Assembly (NCBI GenBank): GCA_018820275.1
Contig: JAHJOO010000008.1
Span: 1-64,000 of the forward strand
Direction of reading: 5' to 3'
DNA: 64,000 bases
From: Alphaproteobacteria bacterium
GTDB lineage: Bacteria > Pseudomonadota > Alphaproteobacteria > Caulobacterales > Caulobacteraceae
Each line of letters starts with the position of its first letter. Position 1 is the stretch's first letter. The translations under genes were made by a program, and so were the position numbers. The notes beneath the pieces were generated by a model. That model searched no databases. It saw only the letters and a list, made by a program, of their open reading frames with translations, and was not told the DNA's origin. Shown here piece after piece: positions 51,277 through 60,825 of the stretch.

Positions 51277-53136
51277 CTACGCCGCCAGCGCCTTCAGCAC
51301 GGCCTCGCCGTAGCGCGCCATCTTGGCCTCGCCGACGCCCGGCACGGGGGCCAGTTCCGGCAGGCGGGCGGGGTTGATGCGGGCGATCTCCAGCAGGGTC
51401 CGGTCCTGGAAGATGACATAGGGCGGCACGCGCTGCTCGGCGGCGCGGTCGCGGCGCCAGGCGCGCAGGCGTTCGAAGCGCATCCGCACCTCCTCGGGCA
51501 GATGCTCCAGCGCCGCCGAGGCCTTGCCCTCGCCGCGCCGACGGGGATTGCCCGACCGCGTCGCGGCCATGGCGGCGGGGGCCTGCGCCACTTCCACCGT
51601 CCGCTCGCCGCGATAGACGGCGCGCACCGCCGCGGGGTCACCCAGCCGCAGCAGGGGCCGGCCGTCGTTGGCGTCCTCCTCCAGCAGGCCCTCGAACATC
51701 AGGTGGTCGATCACCTCGCGCCAGCCGTGCGGCGACAGGTCAGCGCCGACGCCCCAGGTGGACAGGCCCTGCTCCCAGCCCTGCACGTCCTTCGTCCGGC
51801 CGGTCAGATGATCGATCACCCGCCCGCGGCCGAACCGCTGGTCCAGCCGCTGCACCGCCGCCAGCGCCTTCTGGGCGTGGACGGTGGCATCATAGGTCTG
51901 GGGCGGATCCAGACAGACGTCGCAGACGCCGCAGACCTCGGCCCCCTCCTCCCCGAAATAGCGCCGCACCGCCTGCGGGCGACAGACCGCCCCGTCCAGC
52001 ATGCCGAACAGCCGCCGCGCCTTGCCCACCTGGGCGGCCTTGACCACCTCGTCCATCGGCCGGCCGTCCAGCCGCTTCAGCGTCCAGGCGATGTCCGACG
52101 GGCCGTACAGCGTCAGCCCCTCGGCCGGCTCGCCGTCGCGGCCCGCGCGGCCGATCTCCTGCCAGTAGGCCTCCAGCGACCCCGGCGGGTCGGCGTGGAT
52201 GACGAAGCGCACGTCCGGCTTGTCCACCCCCATGCCGAAGGCGATGGTCGCCACCATCACCCCCGCGTCGGCCGCCAGGAACCGCGCCAGCCGCCGGTCG
52301 CGCTCCTTGCCGTCCATGCCGGCGTGATAAGCAAGGGCGTCGATGCCCGCGCCGACCAGCGCCTCGGCCAGCCGCTCACAGCCGTCGCGGCTGCCGCAAT
52401 AGACCACGCCCGACCGGCCGCGCCGGGCCGAGACCAGCTCGATCACCCGCCGCTCGGTCCAGGCGCGCGTGCCCGCGCCCTTCTTCTCCGCCGCCAGGGC
52501 CAGGTTCGGCCGGGCGAAGCTGTCGACGAAGACCTGGGCGTCGCCCAGCCGCAGCGAGGCAACGATGTCGTCACGCGTCCGGGCGTCGGCCGTCGCCGTC
52601 ACAGCGAGCCGCGGCACGTGCGGGAACACCTCGGCCAGCCGTCCCAGCGTCCGGTAGTCGGGCCGGAAGTCGTGGCCCCATTGGGACACGCAGTGGGCCT
52701 CGTCGATGGCGATCAGACTGAGCTGGATCTCCGACAGCCGCTCCAGCATGGCCCCGGCCGCCAGCCCCTCGGGCGAGACGTACAGCAGGTCCAGCTCGCC
52801 CGCCCGCGCCGCGCGCCACACCGCCGACCGGTCGTCCAGCGTCATGCCCGAATCCAGCCGCGCCGCCCGCACGCCCTGCTGCCGCAGGCCCTCGACCTGA
52901 TCGGTCATCAGCGCGATCAGCGGCGAGATCACCAGCCCCATGCCGGGCCGCAGGATGGCCGGCACCTGATAGCAGACCGACTTGCCGCCGCCGGTCGGCA
53001 GCACCGCCAGGGCGTCGCGTCCGGCCAGCGCCTCGGCCACGACCCCCGCCTGCAGGCCGCGGAAATCGGCATGGCCCCAGACGCGCTCCAGCAGGGCGCG
53101 GGCCTCGGTCAGGTCGATCGGGGATTCGGCGGACAC
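51277..53136 (-). CDS. recQ: ATP-dependent DNA helicase RecQ (GTG start)
   Basis: LPTGGGKSVCYQVPA, DEAHCVSQWGHDFRPDY, HRDC domain at C-terminus. Confidence 0.96.
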   Translation of the reverse strand: MSAESPIDLTEARALLERVWGHADFRGLQAGVVAEALAGRDALAVLPTGGGKSVCYQVPAILRPGMGLVISPLIALMTDQVEGLRQQGVRAARLDSGMTLDDRSAVWRAARAGELDLLYVSPEGLAAGAMLERLSEIQLSLIAIDEAHCVSQWGHDFRPDYRTLGRLAEVFPHVPRLAVTATADARTRDDIVASLRLGDAQVFVDSFARPNLALAAEKKGAGTRAWTERRVIELVSARRGRSGVVYCGSRDGCERLAEALVGAGIDALAYHAGMDGKERDRRLARFLAADAGVMVATIAFGMGVDKPDVRFVIHADPPGSLEAYWQEIGRAGRDGEPAEGLTLYGPSDIAWTLKRLDGRPMDEVVKAAQVGKARRLFGMLDGAVCRPQAVRRYFGEEGAEVCGVCDVCLDPPQTYDATVHAQKALAAVQRLDQRFGRGRVIDHLTGRTKDVQGWEQGLSTWGVGADLSPHGWREVIDHLMFEGLLEEDANDGRPLLRLGDPAAVRAVYRGERTVEVAQAPAAMAATRSGNPRRRGEGKASAALEHLPEEVRMRFERLRAWRRDRAAEQRVPPYVIFQDRTLLEIARINPARLPELAPVPGVGEAKMARYGEAVLKALAA

Positions 53137-53216
53137 GGGGCGTGAGTGCCCCACCCGGCCCCGCGTGTCATGCGCGACATTTGATTTCGGGGCCGATCCC
53201 GTGGATTGAGCCGGGA

Positions 53217-54116
53217 ATGACCGTCCTGCTTTACGGCCGCCCGCCGGCGGTGTTCGACCCGCCGTCCGACGCGCTGCAGACCTCGCCCCTGATCCCCGGG
53301 GCGGCGGCGCTGGAAGACGTCCCGCCCGGCTCGGCCGACCTCGCGGTCATCTACGCCCCACCCGGCGCGCTGGAACGCCGCGCCGTTCTGGCCCACGCCC
53401 TGCGCGCGCTGAAGCCCGGCGGACGCCTCGACGCCATGGCCCCCAAGGACAAGGGCGGCTCCCGCCTGAAGAAGGAGCTGGAGGGCTTCGGTCTCTCCGT
53501 CATGGACGAGCCCAAGGCGCACCACCGCCGCTGCCGCGCGGCCGTGGACGGACCGCTGACCGGGCTGGAGCAAGCGATCGAAGCCGGGGCCGCGCGGCGC
53601 GTGCCCGACACGGGCCTGTGGTCGCGCCCGGGTGTCTTCGCCTGGGACCGGATCGACGCGGGCACGGCGACCCTCGCCCTGCAGCTGCCGCCGATGAAGG
53701 GGGCCGGGGCGGACCTGGGCTGCGGCGTCGGCGTGCTGTCGCTGGCGGTTCTGACCTCCGAGGCGGTGACGGCGCTGTCGGGCATCGACCTCGACCGCCG
53801 CGCCGTCGAGGCCGCGCGTCTGAACGTGACCGACCCCCGCGCCGGGTTCGCCCAGGCCGATGCGCGGACCCTGGCCGCCGCGGGCGACCTCGACTTCGTC
53901 GTCATGAACCCGCCCTTCCACGACGGCGGCCAGGAGGATCGCCGGCTGGGCCAGGCCTTCGTGCGCAAGGCCGCCGAGTTGCTGCGCAAGAACGGCGCGC
54001 TGTGGATGGTCGCCAACCGCCACCTGCCCTACGAGGCCGACCTGAACGCGGCATTCCGTCGGGTCCGCGTCGTCGACGAGAGCGCGGGCTACAAAATCTT
54101 TGAGGCCCTGAAATGA
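53217..54116 (+). CDS. class I SAM methyltransferase, RsmC/RlmG-like
   Basis: ADLGCGVGVLSLAVL and VVMNPPFHDGG. Confidence 0.88.
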   Translation: MTVLLYGRPPAVFDPPSDALQTSPLIPGAAALEDVPPGSADLAVIYAPPGALERRAVLAHALRALKPGGRLDAMAPKDKGGSRLKKELEGFGLSVMDEPKAHHRRCRAAVDGPLTGLEQAIEAGAARRVPDTGLWSRPGVFAWDRIDAGTATLALQLPPMKGAGADLGCGVGVLSLAVLTSEAVTALSGIDLDRRAVEAARLNVTDPRAGFAQADARTLAAAGDLDFVVMNPPFHDGGQEDRRLGQAFVRKAAELLRKNGALWMVANRHLPYEADLNAAFRRVRVVDESAGYKIFEALK

Positions 54117-54850
54117 AGCCCGTCCGCCTCGACCGTCTGCTCGGCGGCATGGGCTACGGTTCGCGGCAGGAGATCGCCAAGCTGGCCCGGGTCGGCGGCA
54201 TCACCCTCGACGGCCGCGACCTCACCGACGCCGCGCAGAAGATCGCCCCGACGCCCGACCTGCCCGGCCGCATGACGATCGACGGCCATCCGGTCGATCC
54301 GCCGCCCGGGCTGGTGATCCTGCTGAACAAGCCGCTGGGCATGACCTGTTCGCACAAGGAGGACGGGGCGCTGGTCTACGACGTCCTGCCGTCCCGCTGG
54401 CGTCGCCGCGACCCGGCCATCTCGACCGTCGGGCGGCTGGACAAGCAGACCTCGGGGCTGCTGCTGCTGACCGACGACGGCGACCTGCTGCACCGGATCA
54501 TCAGCCCCCGCCGCCACGTGGCCAAGGTCTATCGCGCCGGCCTGGCCCGCCCGCTGGAGGGGCACGAGGCCGCCCTGTTCGCCTCCGGGGAACTGGTGCT
54601 GGAGGGCGAGGACAAGCCGCTGGCGCCCGCCGTGCTCGAGCGGATCGGCCCCACCGAGGCGCGGCTGACGGTCCACGAGGGCCGCTATCATCAGGTCCGC
54701 CGCATGTTCGCCGCCGCCGGCAACCACGTCGAGACGCTTCACCGCGAGCGCATGGGTGGCCTGACCGTGCCGGACGACCTGGCACCCGGCGACTGGCGCC
54801 TGCTGACGCCGGACGAAAGCGCGCGCGTTTTTGAGGAACCGCCGGTGTAG
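54113..54850 (+). CDS. rsuA: 16S rRNA pseudouridine(516) synthase-like
   Basis: S4-like N-terminus; STVGRLDKQTSGLLLLTDDG; EGRYHQVRRMF. Confidence 0.92.
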   Translation: MKPVRLDRLLGGMGYGSRQEIAKLARVGGITLDGRDLTDAAQKIAPTPDLPGRMTIDGHPVDPPPGLVILLNKPLGMTCSHKEDGALVYDVLPSRWRRRDPAISTVGRLDKQTSGLLLLTDDGDLLHRIISPRRHVAKVYRAGLARPLEGHEAALFASGELVLEGEDKPLAPAVLERIGPTEARLTVHEGRYHQVRRMFAAAGNHVETLHRERMGGLTVPDDLAPGDWRLLTPDESARVFEEPPV

Positions 54851-54907
54851 CGGCGGCTTTAGGCTTGGCCGTATCGCCCGGCGGCCCTCGAAAGCCACAG
54901 AATCCCG

Positions 54908-56119
54908 ATGTCCGCCACCCACGAACGCGATCTACGCACCGGACGATCGCTGTGGGCCGACGGTCCGGGACTGGGCGTGCCGATCCGCCCGCTGACCCAG
55001 GCGATCAGCGTCGACGTGGCGGTCATCGGCGCAGGCATCTCCGGCGCCTTCATGGCGCACGGACTGGCGCGCGATTTCAGCGTCGCCGTGCTGGATCGCC
55101 GCCCGCCTCTGATGGGATCGACGGTCGCCTCCACCGCCCTGCTGCAGTGGGAGATCGACCTGCCGCTGGTCGAACTGGGCAAGAAGATCGGCCCGACGAA
55201 CGCGCGGCGCGCCTATGCCCGCTCCCGCGCCGCCGTCGATCACCTGCGCGATATCGTGGCGCGCGAGCGCATTCCCTGCGGGCTGAAGCCCAGCCGCACC
55301 CTCTATCTTGCGGGCGATGAATACGGCTTCCGCGCGCTTGGGGCCGAGGCCGAGGCGCGCGCGGCGATGGGGCTGGAGAGCGCCTTCGTGACCGCCGCGA
55401 CGCTGCGCGCCGACTACGGAATCGACCGCACCGGCGCCATCCTGTCGGACGGATCCGCCCGCGCCGACCCGGCCCGCCTGGCCGCCGGCCTGCTGCGCCG
55501 TGCGCAGCAGGCCGGCGCCCGCGTCTATTCCCCCGTCGAGGTCATGGAGGCGGTGTCGGACCCCGACGGCGTCACCCTGCTGACCGATGTGGGCCACGCC
55601 GTCCGGGCGAAGACGGTCGTCTTCTGCTGCGGCTACGAGTTCCCCAAGGGCGTGCCCACGCCCGGCGCCAGGGTCATCTCCACCTGGGCCCTGGCGACGA
55701 CGCCGCGCACACCCTGCCCGGCCTGGCTGCGGGAGATGCTGGTCTGGGAGGCCTCGGATCCGTACCTGTATTTCCGCATGGCCCGCGACGGCCGACTGAT
55801 CGTCGGCGGCGAGGACGAGGACAGCCCGACCGCCCACACCTCGATCCCCAAGCTGAAGGCCAGGACCGGGCGCATCGCCCGCAAGCTGAAGGCGCTGCTG
55901 CCCATGGTCGAGTTCGAGATCGATCACGCCTGGGCCGGCGCATTTGGCGAAAGCGCCACCGGCCTGCCCTCCATCGGCCCGGTGCCCGACATGGACCACG
56001 CCTTCGCCGTCATGGGCTTCGGCGGCAACGGCATCACCTATTCGGTCATCGCTTCCCAGGTGGTCGGCGCGGCGATCCGAGGGCGGGCCGACCCCGACGC
56101 GGACCTGTATTGCGATTGA
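54908..56119 (+). CDS. FAD-dependent oxidoreductase (DAO family)
   Basis: VDVAVIGAGISGAFMAHGLARDFSVAVLDRR; C-terminal GFGGNGITYS. Confidence 0.93.
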   Translation: MSATHERDLRTGRSLWADGPGLGVPIRPLTQAISVDVAVIGAGISGAFMAHGLARDFSVAVLDRRPPLMGSTVASTALLQWEIDLPLVELGKKIGPTNARRAYARSRAAVDHLRDIVARERIPCGLKPSRTLYLAGDEYGFRALGAEAEARAAMGLESAFVTAATLRADYGIDRTGAILSDGSARADPARLAAGLLRRAQQAGARVYSPVEVMEAVSDPDGVTLLTDVGHAVRAKTVVFCCGYEFPKGVPTPGARVISTWALATTPRTPCPAWLREMLVWEASDPYLYFRMARDGRLIVGGEDEDSPTAHTSIPKLKARTGRIARKLKALLPMVEFEIDHAWAGAFGESATGLPSIGPVPDMDHAFAVMGFGGNGITYSVIASQVVGAAIRGRADPDADLYCD

Positions 56120-56125
56120 CTCGAC

Positions 56126-56147
56126 GATAGCCATCCAGATGGCTATC
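56126..56147. promoter_or_regulatory. perfect 9-bp inverted repeat, candidate TA operator
   Basis: GATAGCCAT-ccag-ATGGCTATC, 9 bp before antitoxin ATG. Confidence 0.7.
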
Positions 56148-56155
56148 TTGAGCGC

Positions 56156-56401
56156 ATGACCCACTATTCCGTCGCCGAGGCGAAGAACAATCTGCCGAAG
56201 CTGCTCGACCGCATGCTGGCCGGCGAAGAAGTGGTCATCACCCGCCGCGGCAAGCCCATCGCGCGCCTGGAGCCGGAAGGGAAGCGCCAGGTCGGCGAGC
56301 CGCTGGACATCGAATGGCTGAACGCCAACCGGGTTGAAACGAAGGACGGTGAGAGAACACCGAACGCCGTCCTCGAGATGCGCCGCGAGTACCGCTATTG
56401 A
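56156..56401 (+). CDS. type II antitoxin, Phd/YefM family
   Basis: MTHYSVAEAKNNLPKLLDRMLAGEEVVITRRGKPIARLEP. Confidence 0.95.
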   Translation: MTHYSVAEAKNNLPKLLDRMLAGEEVVITRRGKPIARLEPEGKRQVGEPLDIEWLNANRVETKDGERTPNAVLEMRREYRY

Positions 56402-56811
56402 CGGTCTACCTCGACACCAGCGTCGCCATCTCGCTGTTTCTCGAAGACGATCATTCTCGCCGGGCCCAGATTTGGGCGCGCCCGGAGCAGCGCATTGTGG
56501 TCAGCCCGTGGACACTGACGGAGTTCACCTCGGCCCTCTCGTTCATGATCCGGACGGGTGCCGTCGAGCCGCAGGCCTCGGCCCGGGCCGAGAAGCGGTT
56601 TGATCGCTGGTCCGCCGCCGGCCGTCTCGTGGATCTCGATCCCGACGCCTTCGGGGAGGCGCGTCGACTGATGCGCCGGCACCGTCGCCTGCGCGCGCCG
56701 GACGCCTTGCACCTCGCCGCGGCGAAGCTGGCCGGACTGGGGTTTGCGACGTTCGACCTTGATCTCGCCGACGCCGCCCGCGCCGAAGGCATGGAGGTCG
56801 TCGACCTGTGA
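56398..56811 (+). CDS. type II toxin, VapC-type PIN domain
   Basis: MTVYLDTSVAISLF; TEFTSAL; APDALHLAAA; FDLDLADAA: conserved acidic residues present. Confidence 0.95.
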   Translation: MTVYLDTSVAISLFLEDDHSRRAQIWARPEQRIVVSPWTLTEFTSALSFMIRTGAVEPQASARAEKRFDRWSAAGRLVDLDPDAFGEARRLMRRHRRLRAPDALHLAAAKLAGLGFATFDLDLADAARAEGMEVVDL

Positions 56812-57446
56812 CCCTCGCCAAGATCTGCGGCCTGACGACCCCCGAGACGCTGGACGTCGCGCTGGACCACGGCGCGGCCTTCGTCGGTGCGGTGATCTTC
56901 GAGAAGAGCCCGCGCCATCTGGAGCCGCTGCACGCGGCGACCCTGTTCGACCGGGCGCGGGGGCGGGCCAGGATCGTCGCCGTCGTCGTCGACCCGTCCG
57001 ACCTGCTGCTGACCACCCTGGCCCTGAGCCTGCGGCCCGACTTCGTCCAGCTGCACGGGTCCGAGACGCCGGAACGCGCCCATGAGGTCCGCCGCCTGAC
57101 GAAGGCCGGGATCATCAAGGCATTGCCGGTGCGCGACGCGGCCGATCTGGCCGCCGCCGACGCCTGGAAAGACGCCGCCGACCATCTGATGTTCGACGCC
57201 AGGCCGCCAGAGGGTGCCGACCTGCCCGGCGGCGTCGGCCACGCCTTCGACTGGACGATCCTGTCGGGCCGCGCCTTCGACCGGCCGTGGTTCCTCGCGG
57301 GCGGGCTGGACCCGGACAATGTGACGCGCGCGATCCGCATGACCGGCGCGCCCCTGGTCGACGTCTCCTCTGGCGTGGAAAGCGCCCCGGGTGTTAAGGA
57401 GCCGGCCCGCATCGCGGCCTTTCTCGAGGCCGTCGCCGAGGCCTGA
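56808..57446 (+). CDS. trpF: phosphoribosylanthranilate isomerase (GTG start overlapping toxin stop)
   Basis: [32 protein letters not shown]. Confidence 0.96.
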   Translation: MTLAKICGLTTPETLDVALDHGAAFVGAVIFEKSPRHLEPLHAATLFDRARGRARIVAVVVDPSDLLLTTLALSLRPDFVQLHGSETPERAHEVRRLTKAGIIKALPVRDAADLAAADAWKDAADHLMFDARPPEGADLPGGVGHAFDWTILSGRAFDRPWFLAGGLDPDNVTRAIRMTGAPLVDVSSGVESAPGVKEPARIAAFLEAVAEA

Positions 57447-57457
57447 AAGCCGGACCC

Positions 57458-58675
57458 GTGAACGCCCCCATTCCCAACTTCCAGTACGCCTGGCCCGACG
57501 CCGAGGGCCGTTTCGGCCCCTTCGGCGGCCGCTTCGTCGCCGAGACCCTGATGCCCGCCGTGCTGGAGCTGCAGGAAGCCTATGAGGCGGCCAAGGCCGA
57601 TCCCGCCTTCCAGGCCGAGCTGGACGACTGGCTGGAGCACTACGTCGGCCGCCCCAGCCCCCTGTATCTGGCCCAGCGCCTGACCGACCATCACGGCGGC
57701 GCCGACATCTGGTTCAAGCGCGACGAGCTGAACCACACCGGCGCGCACAAGGTGAACAACTGCATGGGCCAGATCCTTCTGGCCATGCGGATGGGCAAGA
57801 AGCGGATCATCGCCGAGACCGGCGCCGGCCAGCATGGCGTAGCCACCGCCACGGTCTGCGCCCGCTTCGGCCTGCCCTGCACGGTCTACATGGGCGCCGT
57901 CGACGTCGAGCGTCAGGCGCCCAACGTCTTCCGCATGAAGCTGCTGGGTGCCGAAGTGGTGCCGGTCACCAACGGCCGTTCGACGCTGAAGGAGGCGATG
58001 AACGAGGCCATGCGCGACTGGGTCACCAACGTGGCCGACACCTATTACATCATCGGCACGGCGGCCGGTCCGCACCCCTATCCGGAGCTGGTGCGCGACT
58101 TCCAGTCCGTGATCGGCAAGGAGACGCGGGCCCAGATGCAGGCGCGCCGCGGCAAGCTGCCCGACGCCTGCGTCGCGGCCATCGGCGGCGGCTCCAACGC
58201 CATCGGCCTGTTCCATCCCTTCATCGAGGATCCCTCGGTGCGCCTGATCGGGATCGAGGCGGCCGGGCGCGGTCTGGACGGCCCGGACCACGCCGCGTCC
58301 CTGCAAGGCGGCCGCCCCGGCGTGCTGCACGGCAACCGCACCTATCTGCTGCAGGACGACGACGGCCAGATCCTCGAGGGCCATTCCATCTCGGCCGGAC
58401 TGGACTATCCCGGGATCGGCCCGGAGCACGCCTGGCTGCACGACTCCGGCCGCGCCGAATATCGCGCCGCGACCGACGCCGAGGCGCTGGAGGCCTTCCA
58501 GCTGTGCTCGAAGCTGGAGGGCATCATCCCGGCGCTGGAGCCGAGCCACGCGCTGGCCCGCGTCGGCGAGATCGCGCGGGAAGTTGGCAAGGGCGGCGAC
58601 GTCGTGCTGAACATGTGCGGGCGGGGCGACAAGGACATCTTCGCCGTGGCGAAGCATCTGGGCGTGGAGTTGTGA
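57458..58675 (+). CDS. trpB: tryptophan synthase beta chain
   Basis: [39 protein letters not shown]. Confidence 0.98.
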   Translation: MNAPIPNFQYAWPDAEGRFGPFGGRFVAETLMPAVLELQEAYEAAKADPAFQAELDDWLEHYVGRPSPLYLAQRLTDHHGGADIWFKRDELNHTGAHKVNNCMGQILLAMRMGKKRIIAETGAGQHGVATATVCARFGLPCTVYMGAVDVERQAPNVFRMKLLGAEVVPVTNGRSTLKEAMNEAMRDWVTNVADTYYIIGTAAGPHPYPELVRDFQSVIGKETRAQMQARRGKLPDACVAAIGGGSNAIGLFHPFIEDPSVRLIGIEAAGRGLDGPDHAASLQGGRPGVLHGNRTYLLQDDDGQILEGHSISAGLDYPGIGPEHAWLHDSGRAEYRAATDAEALEAFQLCSKLEGIIPALEPSHALARVGEIAREVGKGGDVVLNMCGRGDKDIFAVAKHLGVEL

Positions 58676-58677
58676 GC

Positions 58678-59091
58678 ATGAAGACCTGGCTTCTGGCGGC
58701 CATGGCGTTGGGCGCCGTGGCGGCCTCCGGCGACCCCGCCCGGGCGCAGGAGGCGGTGTCCCTGCCCCTGGTCCAGGGCATGGAGTTCGACGACTCCTGC
58801 GGGCCCCGTCCGCAGTTCCAGGGCCGCGCGATCTGCGTCCAGGGACCGCTGGCGTCCATCTCGACGGCCGCCGACGCCTACATCGCCCACTACGTCGCGC
58901 AAGGGTGGGAGGTCGTGGCCGGAGAGGCCAACGGCGTCGTCCTCGCGCGGCGGCGCGCGGCCGGCGGCTGCGACGGGCTGGAAATGGCCGCCTTCTACGA
59001 CGAGACCCGACCGGTCGGTCCCGGGACGACGGGCTGGCTGGCCTTCGCGCCGATCCCCGGCGACCTCTGCCCCGGGGTCGCCGCCCAGTGA
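58678..59091 (+). CDS. hypothetical secreted protein between trpB and trpA
   Basis: Signal peptide MKTWLLAAMALGAVAASGDPARAQ; tightly packed. Confidence 0.7.
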   Translation: MKTWLLAAMALGAVAASGDPARAQEAVSLPLVQGMEFDDSCGPRPQFQGRAICVQGPLASISTAADAYIAHYVAQGWEVVAGEANGVVLARRRAAGGCDGLEMAAFYDETRPVGPGTTGWLAFAPIPGDLCPGVAAQ

Positions 59092-59918
59092 CCGTCGCCC
59101 GCATCGACGCGCGCTTCGCGGCGCTCAGGGCGCAAGGCCGCGCGGGCTTCGTGACCTACGTCATGGCCGGCGATCCGACGCGCGAGGCGACGCTGGAGAT
59201 CCTGCGCGGCCTGCCCGCCGCGGGTGCCGACCTGATCGAGCTGGGCTTTCCCTTCTCCGATCCCATGGCCGAGGGGCCGACCATCCAGAAGGCCGCCGCG
59301 AGGGGGCTGAAATCCGGCCTGACGCTGAGGGGCACGCTGGATCTGGCGCGCGCCTTCCGTGAAGGCGACGCCGACACCCCCCTGATCCTGATGGGCTACC
59401 TCAACCCGCTGGAAACCTACGGCCACGCCGCCTTCGCGCGCGACGCCGCGGCCGCCGGCGTCGACGGCCTGATCGTGGTGGACTGCCCGCCGGAAGAGGC
59501 CGGCCCCCTGACCGACGCGCTGGACGCCGAAGGGGTCGCCCTGATCCGTCTGGCCACGCCGACCTCGGACGACCACCGCCTGAAGACGGTGACGGCCCGC
59601 ACCTCGGGCTTCGTCTACTACGTCTCCGTCGCCGGGGTGACCGGCGTGAAGTCGGCCGACGCCGACGCCGTGGCCCCCGCCGTCGCCCGGGTGCGCGCCG
59701 CCTCCGGCCTGCCCGTGGCCGTCGGCTTCGGCATCCGCACGGCGGACGGCGCGGCGCGGATGGCCCGCGTCGCCGACGCCGTGGTGGCCGGCTCGGTGCT
59801 GGTCGATGAGGGCGCCGCCGCCGTGGTCGAGAACGCCGACCCGGTCCGGCGCGTTCTCGACAAGGTGCGCAGCCTCGCCGACGCGGTCAGGGGTGCGCGC
59901 GCGACCGAGATGGCGTAG
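59088..59918 (+). CDS. trpA: tryptophan synthase alpha chain (GTG start)
   Basis: GFVTYVMAGDPT, LIELGFPFSDPMAEGPTIQ, GVTG, VGFGI. Confidence 0.97.
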   Translation: MTVARIDARFAALRAQGRAGFVTYVMAGDPTREATLEILRGLPAAGADLIELGFPFSDPMAEGPTIQKAAARGLKSGLTLRGTLDLARAFREGDADTPLILMGYLNPLETYGHAAFARDAAAAGVDGLIVVDCPPEEAGPLTDALDAEGVALIRLATPTSDDHRLKTVTARTSGFVYYVSVAGVTGVKSADADAVAPAVARVRAASGLPVAVGFGIRTADGAARMARVADAVVAGSVLVDEGAAAVVENADPVRRVLDKVRSLADAVRGARATEMA

Positions 59919-59929
59919 AGGCCCCACCC

Positions 59930-60820
59930 ATGGCCAATGAGAAGTCCCCCGACAACCGCCCGCTGACCGGCTGGCTCAGCCGCTTCGCCCCCGGCGTGCG
60001 CAAGATCGTCAACCGCCGCGACACGCCGGACAATCTCTGGATCAAGGATCCGGACACCGGCGACATGCTGTACCGCCCGGATCTGGAGGCGGCCCTGTGG
60101 GTCACGCCGTCCGGCCGACACATGCGCCTGAACGCGCCCCAGCGGCTGCAGGCCACCTTCGACGACGGCCTCTGGGAAGAGGTCGGCACCCCCGACGTGC
60201 CCGAGGATCCGCTGAAGTTCTCGGACGGCAAACCCTATCGCGAGCGGCTGGCCCAGGCCCGCAAGGCCGCGGGCCGCAAGGACACCATGGCCATCGGCGT
60301 CGGCGAGATCGACGGCATCGAGGCGGTCGTCATCGTCCAGGACTTCTCCTTCATGGGCGGCTCGCTGGGCATGGCGGCGGGCGAGGCCTTCATCGCCGCC
60401 GCGCAGGAGGCCGTGAAGCGCGGCCTGCCCTTCGTCTGCTTCACCGCCGCCGGCGGCGCCCGCATGCAGGAGGGCGCGCTCAGCCTGATGCAGATGGCGC
60501 GCACCACCCTGGCCATCCAGGAGATCAAGGCGGCCCAGCTGCCCTACGTCGTGGTCCTGACCGACCCGACCACCGGCGGCGTCACCGCCAGCTACGCCAT
60601 GCTGGGCGACGTCCATCTGGCCGAGCCGGGGGCCCTGATCGGCTTCGCCGGCCCGCGCGTGATCGAGGCCACCATCCGCGAGAAACTGCCCCCCGGCTTC
60701 CAGCGCGCCGAATATCTGCAGGAAAAGGGCATGGTCGACCGGGTCGTCCCCCGCCCCGACCTGCCCCGCACGCTCGGCCAGATCCTGTCCATGCTGACGG
60801 ACGGCAAGCGGGCCGCCTGA
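59930..60820 (+). CDS. accD: acetyl-CoA carboxylase carboxyltransferase subunit beta
   Basis: GGARMQEGALSLMQMA, TDPTTGGVTASYAMLGD, GPRVIE. Confidence 0.97.
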   Translation: MANEKSPDNRPLTGWLSRFAPGVRKIVNRRDTPDNLWIKDPDTGDMLYRPDLEAALWVTPSGRHMRLNAPQRLQATFDDGLWEEVGTPDVPEDPLKFSDGKPYRERLAQARKAAGRKDTMAIGVGEIDGIEAVVIVQDFSFMGGSLGMAAGEAFIAAAQEAVKRGLPFVCFTAAGGARMQEGALSLMQMARTTLAIQEIKAAQLPYVVVLTDPTTGGVTASYAMLGDVHLAEPGALIGFAGPRVIEATIREKLPPGFQRAEYLQEKGMVDRVVPRPDLPRTLGQILSMLTDGKRAA

Positions 60821-60825
60821 CGGCC

